From Myxococcales bacterium (GTDB lineage Bacteria > Myxococcota > Myxococcia > Myxococcales > Myxococcaceae), in contig JAUXRI010000344.1 in NCBI GenBank assembly GCA_030681895.1, positions 1-39,259 of the forward strand: 39,259 nucleotides of DNA, in the 5' to 3' direction. Below the pieces are notes generated by a model. That model did no database searches, had not been told where the DNA came from, and saw only the letters and a program-made list of their open reading frames with translations. This document shows positions 25,174-33,324 of this stretch, one piece after another. The translations under genes and the position numbers were made by a program. Positions within the stretch are counted from its first letter, which is position 1, and each line of letters opens with the position of its first letter.

Positions 25174-25643
25174 GCGCGCGTCTGGTGCCGGCGCTGCTGG
25201 TGTTGCACGCGTGCAGCGCGCCCGCGCCGTCGACGCCTGATTCGGGCAGCTGCGTCGAGGCCTTCACGCCCGGCACCACCGACACGCCCGACGCAGGCTT
25301 CGTGGCGTTCGTCGAGGGGCAGGACATCGGGGTGTACGCGGGGCCGCAGGGTGGCTTCCACGTCTTCGTCGGCGTCGAGACCAGCGGGTTGCCGCGTATG
25401 GGGACCTTGAACTGGCGCCTCCACTCCACGGCCGGCGTCGAGCTGGCCGCGCGCACGCTCGACGTCTCGGCGCTGCTGCTCGACGACGTCCCGTGCGGCT
25501 GGGCGCGACGGCGTGACGTGTTGATCTTCACCCGCACCGAGGAAGTGCCACAGTACCGCGACATGCCGGCGCAGCTCGCGCTCACGCTCGACGTCGCTGG
25601 CGCCGCGCCACGAACGTGGTCGGCGCGCGTCGTTCCCCGTTGA
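25170..25643 (+). CDS. Small lipoprotein coupled to the Kelch gene
   Basis: A 157-aa protein, ATG at 25170 overlapping the Kelch gene's stop (ATGA), which fixes the start and indicates translational coupling. The signal 'MSARLVPALLVLHAC' is lipidated at Cys15, followed by a short Pro/Ser spacer. The body is beta-rich ('FVAFVEGQDIGVYAGPQGGF', 'VFVGVETSGLP', 'LALTLDVAGAAPRTWSARVV') and resembles a single Ig-like or jelly-roll domain; two cysteines may form a disulfide. I do not recognise a named family. Given the coupling, it may form a complex with the Kelch propeller in the envelope. Confidence 0.88.
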   Translation: MSARLVPALLVLHACSAPAPSTPDSGSCVEAFTPGTTDTPDAGFVAFVEGQDIGVYAGPQGGFHVFVGVETSGLPRMGTLNWRLHSTAGVELAARTLDVSALLLDDVPCGWARRRDVLIFTRTEEVPQYRDMPAQLALTLDVAGAAPRTWSARVVPR

Positions 25644-25806
25644 CCAGCTCCGCGGCGAATCCCGAGATCTGACGCGAGCGCTTCGAGCGACATCGATGCC
25701 TGTGACGTCGAGGTCGTAGATGGGTCCGTGGTGCCAGAACCAGCCGATGAGAGGCCGTTCTTCCAGAGTCCTGGACGACGGCACGTGACGTGCTGAGGCC
25801 GCGCTC

Positions 25807-26103
25807 ATGCGCTTCGTCCTGATCGCCATCGCCTGGAGTGGGTTCTCGTCGTGCCTGGCAGTCGCCTTCACAGGAGGTGTGCTCGCGTTGCGGGCCTCCG
25901 ACGAGGAACACAGAGACGCCGAAGGGTACGAGCGCCTGCTCGTCGTGCGCGAACGAGAGGCTCGGACCGCAGCAGTCATTCGCGAGCGCTGGAACCGAGA
26001 CAACCGCTCGTCCATCAGCACGGAGGCCGGAGGGAGCAGAGACCTCAGCGCGCCGCCGCTCCTGGCCGCTGAGCCGGCACGACGACCGCTGCGGCCGCGA
26101 TGA
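25807..26103 (+). CDS. Small membrane-anchored protein
   Basis: A 98-aa protein from ATG 25807 with 'tgagg' about ten bases upstream. Residues 1-29 are one hydrophobic segment ('FVLIAIAWSGFSSCLAVAFT'), followed by a charged helix ('RASDEEHRDAEGYERLLVVR', then 'ERWNRDN') and an unstructured Pro/Arg-rich tail. This fits a type II single-pass membrane protein or an uncleaved signal anchor. No family is recognised. The coding evidence is the start context and the hydrophobic/charged pattern, and the opposite-strand frames across the region do not look better. A noncoding alternative remains possible. Confidence 0.5.
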   Translation: MRFVLIAIAWSGFSSCLAVAFTGGVLALRASDEEHRDAEGYERLLVVREREARTAAVIRERWNRDNRSSISTEAGGSRDLSAPPLLAAEPARRPLRPR

Positions 26104-26145
26104 CCGCCCGCGTTTCCGCCGTGCGCCCGATGCGGGGAAGCGGGC

Positions 26146-26379
26146 CTACTCGTCGTTGCGCGGTTTGGACTCGTCAGGGAGCGGCCGGACGACCGGGTGG
26201 CCCTTCGGGCATGGGTATTTCCCCACCACGAGCTGCGCGCCGTCGTCGGTGACGATGAGCCGGTTCTCGTCGAGCGCGCGGGTGATGACGCAGCCGCAGA
26301 CGAGCTCCACCTCGGCGTCGACGCGTCCATCGGACCGTGGAGTCGACTTCACGAGACGCCGGGCAGCGTGAGCGGTCAT
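26146..26379 (-). CDS. Small putative zinc-binding protein (CxC, CPxGH)
   Basis: I chose ATG at 26379 because the longer frame to 26673 overlaps the divergent gene at 26416 and is Arg-rich. The 77-aa product is 'MTAHAARRLVKSTPRSDGRV' followed by 'ELVCGCVITRALDENRLIV', then 'YPCPKGHPVV' and a charged tail. C-x-C with C-P-x-G-H gives four or five possible zinc ligands in a small zinc-ribbon-like fold. No enzyme motif is present. It lies only 36 bp from the divergent acyl-CoA dehydrogenase-like gene, so the two promoters must overlap. Its function is unknown. Confidence 0.75.
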   Translation of the reverse strand: MTAHAARRLVKSTPRSDGRVDAEVELVCGCVITRALDENRLIVTDDGAQLVVGKYPCPKGHPVVRPLPDESKPRNDE

Positions 26380-26415
26380 CGCGCAACAGGGTAGCCCACG
26401 TGGGAAGCTCGATGG

Positions 26416-27327
26416 ATGGACGCGCTCTTCGAGACGTTGCTGGCGCCACCGAGACCGCGAGGCCCCGACTTCACCTCGTTCTGGACTGGCACGCGCGAGC
26501 TGCGGGAGCGCTTCAGTCGCTCCGTTCACCGCGCCATCGTGCTCGGCTTCTCGGCAGACCGGCTCGGGTTCGCCTTCATCGGCGGCTACAGCGCGGCGCT
26601 CACGCAGGTCGACCCGACGTTGACGGTGAACGACCTCGCGGCGCTGTGCGCGACGGAAGACGGCGGCGGCCACCCGCGCGCGATTCGCACCACGCTCGTG
26701 AACGGCCGGCTCACCGGTGAGAAGCGCTTCGTCTCAGGTGGGCCGCTGGCGACGCGGCTGCTCGTGGTGGCGAGCGAAGGCACGGGCGACGATGGCCGCA
26801 ATCGGCTGCGCGTCGTTCGGGTGAGTCCGACGTCGCCCGGCGTCACGCTGGTGACGATGCCCGAGCTGCCCTTCGTTCCCGAGATTCCGCACGCCAGCGT
26901 CGAGCTGCGCGACGTCGAGGTCCGCGATGGCGACGTGCTGCCGGGCGACGGCTACGCCGACGTGCTCAAGCCCTTCCGCACGCTCGAGGACCTGCACGTC
27001 TTCGCGGCGCTGCTCGGCTACCTCTGCTCGGTCGCGAGACGGAGCGCGTGGCCCGAAGCGACGGGTGAACGACTCTGGGCGGGACTGACGAGCGCGGTGG
27101 CGCTGGGAGACGCAGACCCACGCGCGCCGGGCACGCACCTCGCGCTCGCGGGCCTGTTGTCCGAGACGAACGCCCTGCTCTCGAGCGCGTCCTGGAGCGA
27201 CGTGCCGGCCGATGAAGCCGCGCGGTTCGCACGCGACCGACCGCTGTTGAAGGTCGCCTCGTCGGCGAGGGAAGCACGACGCGTGAAGGCATGGCAGGCG
27301 GTGCGCGGCGCAACGCCGGAGGAATGA
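26416..27327 (+). CDS. Acyl-CoA dehydrogenase-like protein, short form
   Basis: A 303-aa protein, ATG at 26416. The middle is recognisable as the acyl-CoA dehydrogenase beta domain: 'RTTLVNGRLTGEKRFVSGGP' near 91-110, 'TRLLVVAS' near 113-120, 'LRVVRVSPTSPGVTLV' near 131-146 and 'SVELRDVEVRDGDVLPGDGY' near 161-180. A helical C-terminal domain follows from about 186 ('LHVFAALLGYLCSVAR'). The family is usually about 380 aa with FAD binding and alpha-beta dehydrogenation of acyl-CoA. Here both the N-terminal helical domain and the C-terminal bundle are shortened, and I cannot place the catalytic Glu. It may be a divergent, possibly non-enzymatic, member. No electron-transfer or thiolase gene is nearby. 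Confidence 0.75.
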   Translation: MDALFETLLAPPRPRGPDFTSFWTGTRELRERFSRSVHRAIVLGFSADRLGFAFIGGYSAALTQVDPTLTVNDLAALCATEDGGGHPRAIRTTLVNGRLTGEKRFVSGGPLATRLLVVASEGTGDDGRNRLRVVRVSPTSPGVTLVTMPELPFVPEIPHASVELRDVEVRDGDVLPGDGYADVLKPFRTLEDLHVFAALLGYLCSVARRSAWPEATGERLWAGLTSAVALGDADPRAPGTHLALAGLLSETNALLSSASWSDVPADEAARFARDRPLLKVASSAREARRVKAWQAVRGATPEE

Positions 27328-27332
27328 CTCGC

Positions 27333-27582
27333 CAGAAGCGCAGGCCGACCGGAATGCGCCAGGCGATGCCTGAGCGCGGCAGCTCGGCCTCGGCTCGAGA
27401 ATGTCATCGGTGGTGGCGGGCTTCGTGCGCACGTCAGCCGGCGATGCCTGAGAGCGGCAGTTCGGCCAGCGGCTCGAGAATGTCATCGGTGGTCGCGGGC
27501 TTCGTGCGCACGTCAGCCGGTGCGGCTCTGCCTCAGAAGCGCAGGCCGACCAGAATGCGCCAGCTGATGCCCGAGAGCGGCA
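27333..27582. repeat. Tandem duplication of the 3' end of the downstream-strand barrel gene
   Basis: Two direct copies of a 78-79-nt unit lie at 27363-27440 and 27441-27519. A block of about 50 nt (27333-27382) is almost identical to 27534-27583, the last coding bases of the minus-strand barrel gene (WRILVGLRF). On the minus strand the spacer therefore carries decayed copies of that gene tail ('ELPLSGI' and 'WRIPVGLRF') after its stop. The sequence between the acyl-CoA dehydrogenase-like gene and the barrel gene has no other gene. Confidence 0.75.
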
Positions 27583-28195
27583 ACGTGCCGACGTTGACGG
27601 TGCTCCGCCCGCCGAGGGGATCGCTCTGAGCTCCCGTCACCGGCGCGGGGCCGAGCGCTGTGAAGGCGTACGCCGGGCGCAACACCCCGCCGGCCCCGAC
27701 GTCGAGCAGCAGGTGCACGGCCCGCGACTCCTGCCGAGTCACACGCGCCGCGAGCTGAACGCCCACGCCGCCATGCCCCGCGATGTTGCCAACCGTCTGG
27801 GTGAGCCGCGTCTCGTTGAAGAGCTCGAGCGTCGCCCAGTCGTAGCCGACGCCAACGCGCACGTACGGGTGCAGCCACGACAACGCGAGGAACCGCGCGG
27901 TGCCCGCCACCTCGAGCCCCGTCAACGCCAGCGACGACGGCACTTGTTGGTGAGCGAACGTCTCGGTGCCGCCAGCCGAGAACGCGCCCTCGACGTCGAG
28001 CTGCCACCGGCGCAGCTGAAACGTGGTGCCGGCCCCGAGGCGAAAGGAGTGCAGGTGGTCGTCGGTGTCGACGAGATCGTACCCGCGCGCCGAGAACACC
28101 TGGGTGAACACGCCGAGGTTCACCTGGAGCGGTGGCAGCTCGGCGAACGCCGTCGAGGCCGTGAGCAGCGCCGTCATCAGCAGCGTCGGTTTCAT
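27533..28195 (-). CDS. Outer-membrane beta-barrel protein
   Basis: A 220-aa protein with ATG at 28195, overlapping the stop of the propeller lipoprotein gene (28192-28195). The signal 'MKPTLLMTALLTASTAFA' has a probable cleavage after AFA. The rest alternates hydrophobic and polar residues in eight or so strands ('VNLGVFTQVFSARGYDLV', 'HPYVRVGVGYDWATLELF', 'GVGVQLAARVTR') and ends in the barrel signal 'SGISWRILVGLRF' with a terminal Phe, as recognised by the BAM complex. It is the last gene of the operon 31370-27533, after two beta-propeller lipoproteins, which suggests a membrane assembly. Its 3' end is partly duplicated downstream. Confidence 0.9.
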   Translation of the reverse strand: MKPTLLMTALLTASTAFAELPPLQVNLGVFTQVFSARGYDLVDTDDHLHSFRLGAGTTFQLRRWQLDVEGAFSAGGTETFAHQQVPSSLALTGLEVAGTARFLALSWLHPYVRVGVGYDWATLELFNETRLTQTVGNIAGHGGVGVQLAARVTRQESRAVHLLLDVGAGGVLRPAYAFTALGPAPVTGAQSDPLGGRSTVNVGTLPLSGISWRILVGLRF

Positions 28196-29691
28196 CGCGC
28201 GTCCTCCGGTCGTGACAAGTCGCCGGTCAACGCGAAGTCGACCGAACGAATGACGCTCAGCCGCTCCGTGGCGCCGGCCGGCATCATCGAGACATCGCCG
28301 TAGGGCGCAGCGGCATGTTCAGCAGCGACCTGGCCGGAGCGCGCGAGATGAAAGAGCGTCGCCACCGGCGCATCGAGCTGCACCTCGGCGAGCCCCTGCG
28401 ACGCCACGTCGAGCGTCACCATGGAGCTCTGCGTCCCGTTGGCCGGCGCGACCGCGAGGAACACCGAGGCGCCATCGCTCGACGCTTGAACAGCCGTGGG
28501 CCGCTTCGCGAGCTGAATCGTCTGAACCCTGAGCCTGAGCCGGTTCGGCTCGTCGGTGATGGAGAGCGTGCTGACCGCGGCGAGGCCCGAGCCACCCGCC
28601 ACGACGACGGCGCGCTCGGCCGCGGGCGTGACGAGGACCTGCTCTGGCGTGCTGGTGAGCGCCGCCACGCCGCTGCGGCCGTCGAGCACGTCCCACACCA
28701 CCATCGTGCGGCTCGTCGGTGCCCACGCCACCGCGCGCGTCGCCGAGATGAGCTCGACGTTGGTGAGCGCGACCCCGAGCGGCAGGCGGCGCACGTTGTC
28801 CTGAATACCGCGCGCGTCGAGGAGCACGAGCTCGGTGGAGTTGACGAAGGTCGCCAGCACCGCGTCGCCCGCAGCCGACGGCGCGAGCTCGAGGTCCGAC
28901 AGGCCGGAGCCGCCTGCGACGAAGTTGATGGAGGCGTTCACCGGCGCGCCGACCTCCGAGCCCAGCTCGATGACGATGACGTCGTCGACGCCGAGGGCGC
29001 GCACGAAGAGCCAGCGCGCATCACGCGAGAAGAGGAGCTCGGCCACGGGCGTATCGACGCTGCTCCCTGCCGGCCGCAACGCCACCCGCCGCGGCGCGAC
29101 GTCAGGCCGCTGGGCATCGAAGATGGCGACGCCGCGCTCGAGGGCCACCGCCACCAGCCGACGGCCCGCCTGAGGCGGCGCGAAGTGAACGAAACGCGGC
29201 GCGAGGCTCTCGGTGTCGATTTGAAGCCGCGCCACCGTCTGGGTCTGCACGTCGAGGAGCCCCAGCTCGTTGAGGTTGCGCGCCACCAGCCCGACTGCAC
29301 GCTCCGCGTTCGACAGCAGCACGCCGTAGCGCCCGTCGGGGCTGAACGAGAGCCGGTCGAAGACACCTTCTGCGTCGAGCACCTTCGTCGTCATCGCCTC
29401 GACGTCGAGCAGCTCGAGCCGTGGCGCCCTGGCCGTTCCGGTGAGAATCGCGATGAGCTCGCTGTTCGGCACGCGCACCGCCGCACGAGCGCCAGCAGAC
29501 AGCACGACAGCCGACGGCGTTCGCGACGAGGGCGTGACGATGACGGCGCGGTTGGTCTGCGGCACCACCTGCACGATGGCAGTGTCGGTGGCCACCAGCG
29601 GCAACGGCGCCAGCGCCGCGTCGTAGAGCGTTCCCCGTCGGCCACAGCCACAGGCGGTGAGCAGCACCAGCATCAGGCGCGCGCGTTTCAC
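28192..29691 (-). CDS. Beta-propeller lipoprotein (middle gene of three)
   Basis: A 499-aa protein with ATG at 29691 overlapping the preceding gene's stop by 4 bp. The signal 'MKRARLMLVLLTAC' is lipidated at Cys14 and followed by another Cys (CGC). The body repeats strand motifs of a YVTN/WD-like propeller ('FDRLSFSPDGRYGVLLSNA', 'ELLFSRDARWLFVRALG', 'VDDVIVIELGS', 'TRAVAWAPTSRTMVVWDVL', 'VQASSDGASVFLAVAPAN'). No catalytic motif is present. It is flanked by another propeller lipoprotein upstream and a beta-barrel downstream in the same coupled operon, so all three may form one envelope complex. The ligand is unknown. Confidence 0.9.
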   Translation of the reverse strand: MKRARLMLVLLTACGCGRRGTLYDAALAPLPLVATDTAIVQVVPQTNRAVIVTPSSRTPSAVVLSAGARAAVRVPNSELIAILTGTARAPRLELLDVEAMTTKVLDAEGVFDRLSFSPDGRYGVLLSNAERAVGLVARNLNELGLLDVQTQTVARLQIDTESLAPRFVHFAPPQAGRRLVAVALERGVAIFDAQRPDVAPRRVALRPAGSSVDTPVAELLFSRDARWLFVRALGVDDVIVIELGSEVGAPVNASINFVAGGSGLSDLELAPSAAGDAVLATFVNSTELVLLDARGIQDNVRRLPLGVALTNVELISATRAVAWAPTSRTMVVWDVLDGRSGVAALTSTPEQVLVTPAAERAVVVAGGSGLAAVSTLSITDEPNRLRLRVQTIQLAKRPTAVQASSDGASVFLAVAPANGTQSSMVTLDVASQGLAEVQLDAPVATLFHLARSGQVAAEHAAAPYGDVSMMPAGATERLSVIRSVDFALTGDLSRPEDAR

Positions 29692-31370
29692 TGAATCTCT
29701 CCATTCAAGGTGAAGCCGGTGGCGGTGCGCACCTGGCCCGAGTCGAGCTGAATGACGCTGATGCGGCCGGCGGGGTGTTGCTGCGAGACGAAGACCCGAT
29801 GTGGCGTGACGCCCGGCGCTTCCGGCACCGTGCCCATGAAGAGCGGCGTCGAGGCGAGCGTGAGCGTCGTCGACACGAGGCTCGCGAGGTTGACGGCCTG
29901 CAGCTGGTAGCGCTTCTGGGTGTCGTTGCGCAGCGCGACGCCGACGTACCCACCCCGTGGTGAGAACGCGTAGCGCGTCGGCTTGGTGGCGCCGGTGCGC
30001 TGGAGCTGCGCGAAGCCACTCTGGATGTCGAAGACCGAGAAGCCCTCGTCGCGGTCGACCGCTGCTTCGTACGGGTCGGTCGCCGTCGTGGAAGGGTTCG
30101 GCGCGTGCACAATGAGCGCCGACTTTCCATCCGGCGAGAGGGCGACCTCGTCGACGAGCTTCTCGACGGGGTAGCGGGTGACACGCCCTGACGGAAAGTC
30201 GACCCGGCTGAGCGCCTCGGCTCCCGTCACGTTCGACCAGACGAACGCGAACATGCCGCCTGCTGGCAGCGTGTCGGGCAGCGCCACCTGACCGACGCCG
30301 CCGTCAGCGACCGCGAAGGTGTCGATGCCCGCGGGGTTGAGCAGGTCTGCCGGCAGCTCGATGTACGCGACGCTCCCGGCGCTCCGGAGCGCAGCCACCG
30401 CCGCCGTGCCATCGGGGAGCAGGTCGAGATCGGTCGCCACCTCGGGCAGCGGCACCGACGACAGCGCGACGCCGTCGAACGCCGCGAGCTGCGCCGACAC
30501 GGTGGAACGAAGCATCACCACGCGCCCATCACGGCTCGCCACCACCTCGCGGCTCGTCACGTCGGTCGAGAAGCTGACGGGCAACGTCACCCGCGTCGGG
30601 AGCCCGGTGGTGGCGCTGGTGAGGTCGAACGTCGAGATGGTCGACTTCGCGAAGACGAAGAGCTTCGTCGCACGCCCACCCTCGACGCGGAACACCACGT
30701 CGGTGATTCGAAAGCCTCCCGCGCGCTCGCTCGAGACATCTGCCGCTGGCGCACCTGCGCGCAGCTTCGCCACGTCGATGAGCGCGAAGATGCCCTCGGC
30801 GCCCGACGCTGGCGGGCTCGCGGGGTCTGGCCACGCCACCGCGAACTTCCCATCAGCCGAGACGTCGAGCCGGCCGAACTGACGGCGCAGCGCCAGGCGC
30901 GTCACCTTCGACGGCAGCGTGCGGCTGTCGATGACCGAGAGCGATGCGTCGTCGAACGAGAGCGCGATGGCGGCGTCTTCTCCGGGGAGCGCCACCAGGG
31001 CGACCGGCCTGGGCCCGACAGGAATGGCCTCGATGGCCAACGACACCGGGTCGATGCGCGCCACCGACGCGGCCGACGGGTTGAGCGCGTAGACGTAGCG
31101 CGGCGTGGCGATGGGCGGCGCTTCCGAGAGGCCGCGGTTCTGTTCGGTCTCAGGCGGCACGCACTGGCCAGACTCACACGTGAAGCCACCCGGGCAGTTC
31201 GCGTTGGTGGTGCAGCCGGAGAAGCCGCCGTCGCTCCCGAAGCCCGACGAGCCGCCGCCCGAATTTTCTCCGTTGGGGATGATGCGATTGAGCGAAGAAG
31301 GGGCAGCGTTGCAGGCCCCCAGCCAGCAGCAGGCGGTGATGATCGCCACGAGGCGCGGTCGGAATGTCAT
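29688..31370 (-). CDS. Beta-propeller lipoprotein with Cys-rich N-terminal module
   Basis: A 560-aa protein with ATG at 31370 and signal 'MTFRPRLVAIITACCWLGAC' lipidated at Cys20. A Gly/Ser spacer (about 36-51) leads to a small Cys module 'GCTTNANCPGGFTCESGQC' at 52-70, a common myxobacterial motif. Residues about 90-555 form a YVTN/WD-like propeller ('YVYALNPSAASVARIDPVSL', 'FGRLDVSADGKFAVAWPDP', 'DEVALSPDGKSALIVHAP', 'TRYAFSPRGGYVGVALRND'). It is the first gene of the operon; downstream genes overlap by 4 bp (29688-29691, 28192-28195). The 179-bp divergent gap to 31550 should hold its promoter. Confidence 0.92.
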   Translation of the reverse strand: MTFRPRLVAIITACCWLGACNAAPSSLNRIIPNGENSGGGSSGFGSDGGFSGCTTNANCPGGFTCESGQCVPPETEQNRGLSEAPPIATPRYVYALNPSAASVARIDPVSLAIEAIPVGPRPVALVALPGEDAAIALSFDDASLSVIDSRTLPSKVTRLALRRQFGRLDVSADGKFAVAWPDPASPPASGAEGIFALIDVAKLRAGAPAADVSSERAGGFRITDVVFRVEGGRATKLFVFAKSTISTFDLTSATTGLPTRVTLPVSFSTDVTSREVVASRDGRVVMLRSTVSAQLAAFDGVALSSVPLPEVATDLDLLPDGTAAVAALRSAGSVAYIELPADLLNPAGIDTFAVADGGVGQVALPDTLPAGGMFAFVWSNVTGAEALSRVDFPSGRVTRYPVEKLVDEVALSPDGKSALIVHAPNPSTTATDPYEAAVDRDEGFSVFDIQSGFAQLQRTGATKPTRYAFSPRGGYVGVALRNDTQKRYQLQAVNLASLVSTTLTLASTPLFMGTVPEAPGVTPHRVFVSQQHPAGRISVIQLDSGQVRTATGFTLNGEIQ

Positions 31371-31549
31371 GGTTTCTCCCCTTCAACTCCACGCGCGCCA
31401 TCTGCAAGTTGAGCGCCCAGGACGAGACGCGAAGGGTGACGGGCGCTTCCGCGTCAGGAGTCGCCGGCGTGGTGCAACTCCAGCGCGGGCACTGACAGGC
31501 TGGTCATAGCGCTCCCAACCGCCACCCACTTCGCGTAGCAGGCGCCGAC

Positions 31550-32053
31550 GTGTCGCTCGCCCGCCGCCTCAAGTCGCTCGACCTCCTCATCGGCCGTGGA
31601 CGGCAGACGTCGTTGCTCAAGCTCTGTCACGCGGGCCGGCTGGTCGGCGGGCTCTCCGTGTCGTGGCAGGTGACGCCCGACGAGGCCATCGGCGCGGTGA
31701 CGCACGGGATGGGCGGGCTCGCGGCGAAGCTGAAGGTGCTCGACGTGCGCGGCGCGAAGCCGATGCAGCTCGAGGTGCGCTTCGAGCTGCCGCCTGACGT
31801 GCTGCGCGAAGACGACGGGCCGCGCGTCGTCACCGAGAAGTGGGACGTCGACGACGTACCCGGCCTCGTCCACAACCTGAACGACCTCTACCGGCACGCG
31901 CGAGACGTCAGGCCCGTGGTGGTGCTCGGCGAGTGGGACGACATGGTGCAGCTGTGGGCGGTGCCGAGGCCCGCGCTCCGCGAGCTGCTCGCCGACGGCC
32001 TGCTCGACGACGTGCGCAACGTGCAGGCGCTGCGCTCCATCCTCGAAGGGTAG
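31550..32053 (+). CDS. Hypothetical cytosolic protein
   Basis: A 167-aa protein starting at GTG 31550 with 'gcagg' about ten bases earlier. There is no signal peptide. The sequence reads as a real protein: an N-terminal basic helix 'MSLARRLKSLDLLIGRGRQT', strands 'LVGGLSVSWQVTPDEAIG', 'KLKVLDVRGAKPMQLEVRFE', acidic 'REDDGPRVVTEKWDVDDVPG' and a C-terminal helix 'RELLADGLLDDVRNVQALRS'. The alternating helix/strand pattern suggests one alpha-beta domain. I do not recognise the family. It is divergent from the propeller operon and 116 bp before the next gene. Confidence 0.75.
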   Translation: MSLARRLKSLDLLIGRGRQTSLLKLCHAGRLVGGLSVSWQVTPDEAIGAVTHGMGGLAAKLKVLDVRGAKPMQLEVRFELPPDVLREDDGPRVVTEKWDVDDVPGLVHNLNDLYRHARDVRPVVVLGEWDDMVQLWAVPRPALRELLADGLLDDVRNVQALRSILEG

Positions 32054-32169
32054 TCGTGGCCGCTCGTCTTCACCGAGGCAGCACCACGTGGGTTCTCGGC
32101 CGACGACAAGAGAGTTGCCGCTGAACGCCCGCGCCGACGCTGGCCAACGCGTCAGGCTACGCTCACGAG

Positions 32170-33324
32170 GTGGCGACGAAAACCCAGCTGAGGGCACCTG
32201 CACCGGCCGAAGGAGAGGTCGACCGGCTCGCTGAGCTCCTCGCACGCTCTCCGAAAGACCTCGAAGCCCACGGCGCCGAGCTCATCACTTTCCTCGAGCA
32301 GGGCTCGACGTCGAGCCTCACGCCGCACGCGGGGCGGCTGCTCCAGCTGCTGGAGCACGCTCACTTCCGGCGCGCCACGTCGACCGAGATGACCGCGCGG
32401 GAAGCCATCGTTCGCGCGGTGTTGCGCCTGGGCTACCCGTGGGCGCTCCAGCTTTCGGCCGAAGACCTCGGGCTCGCGCGCCTCGAAGAGATGCGGCAAC
32501 GACGGCACGGCACCAGTCGTGTGCGGCGGCAGGTGCTGCTGGCGGCGGTATTCCTCGGCCTCGGCGTGGCCACCTCCTTCGTGCTCAGCCGGGAGAAGCC
32601 GCAACTGCGCCCCGACGTGCTGGCCGAGAGCGAGCGGGTGTTCACTGTGCCGACGCTCGAGCAGGTCGTGCCGGCTGCCACCCGCACTGCGGTCATGACG
32701 TCGGCCATTTCAGCGCACGCAGAGGCAGGCAGTGAAGACGACCTGTTCAGAGCCGGGTTCGATTGCCTCGCGGACCCGGTCATCGACCCGAAGGCGTGTC
32801 TGACCGTGATGGCGCGCGTCATGGACCAGGCGAGCCGCAACGCCACCGCCTTCGACGCCCGACGGTACGAGCTCAGCCAGCGGTTGCATCTGGTGCTGTG
32901 GGAGCTGAAGGACCCGGCCCACCCGCCAGAGAGCACGCTGCAGGTGTTTCGAGAGCTCCGGCGCAGTTGGTTGCCGCCCGACACCAGGCTGCCGAGAACG
33001 CTCGAGGACGTCGCTGCGGTTGAGCGCCTGGCGACCATCGCCCGGGTGAGCCTCGAGCGCGGCGCGCTCGACCGCTCCGTCGAACAAGCCACGGCGTGTC
33101 TGAGCCAGTTCCCCGACAGCATCGGCTGCCACCTCGTGCTCTTCGCGGCGCACTCGGCGCTGGCGTCGAGCGCTCCGCCCGAGCAGGTGCAGCAGCACGG
33201 CGACGCGATGGAGCACCACCGCAAGGTCATCGCCAGGCTGTCGAGCCAGGAGGCGCGTCGCCTGTGCGAGAGCGGAAGAGTTCCGACGCCTCGGCCGCTC
33301 GGCTGTCCTGAGCCCCGGCGCTAA
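32170..33324 (+). CDS. Single-pass membrane protein of unknown function
   Basis: A 384-aa protein starting at GTG 32170 ('cgagg' overlaps the start). Residues about 15-115 are a cytosolic helical domain, residues 121-139 one transmembrane helix ('QVLLAAVFLGLGVATSFVL'), and the rest about 145-384 an extracytoplasmic domain with helices and five or six cysteines ('FDCLADPVIDPKACLTVMAR', 'CLSQFPDSIGCHLVLFAAHS') in TPR-like periodicity. Its TAA stop overlaps the TAG stop of the convergent 70-aa gene at 33321-33324. There is no known motif; the layout resembles sensor or scaffold proteins. It should not be confused with the minus-strand ART locus that it meets. Confidence 0.82.
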   Translation: MATKTQLRAPAPAEGEVDRLAELLARSPKDLEAHGAELITFLEQGSTSSLTPHAGRLLQLLEHAHFRRATSTEMTAREAIVRAVLRLGYPWALQLSAEDLGLARLEEMRQRRHGTSRVRRQVLLAAVFLGLGVATSFVLSREKPQLRPDVLAESERVFTVPTLEQVVPAATRTAVMTSAISAHAEAGSEDDLFRAGFDCLADPVIDPKACLTVMARVMDQASRNATAFDARRYELSQRLHLVLWELKDPAHPPESTLQVFRELRRSWLPPDTRLPRTLEDVAAVERLATIARVSLERGALDRSVEQATACLSQFPDSIGCHLVLFAAHSALASSAPPEQVQQHGDAMEHHRKVIARLSSQEARRLCESGRVPTPRPLGCPEPRR

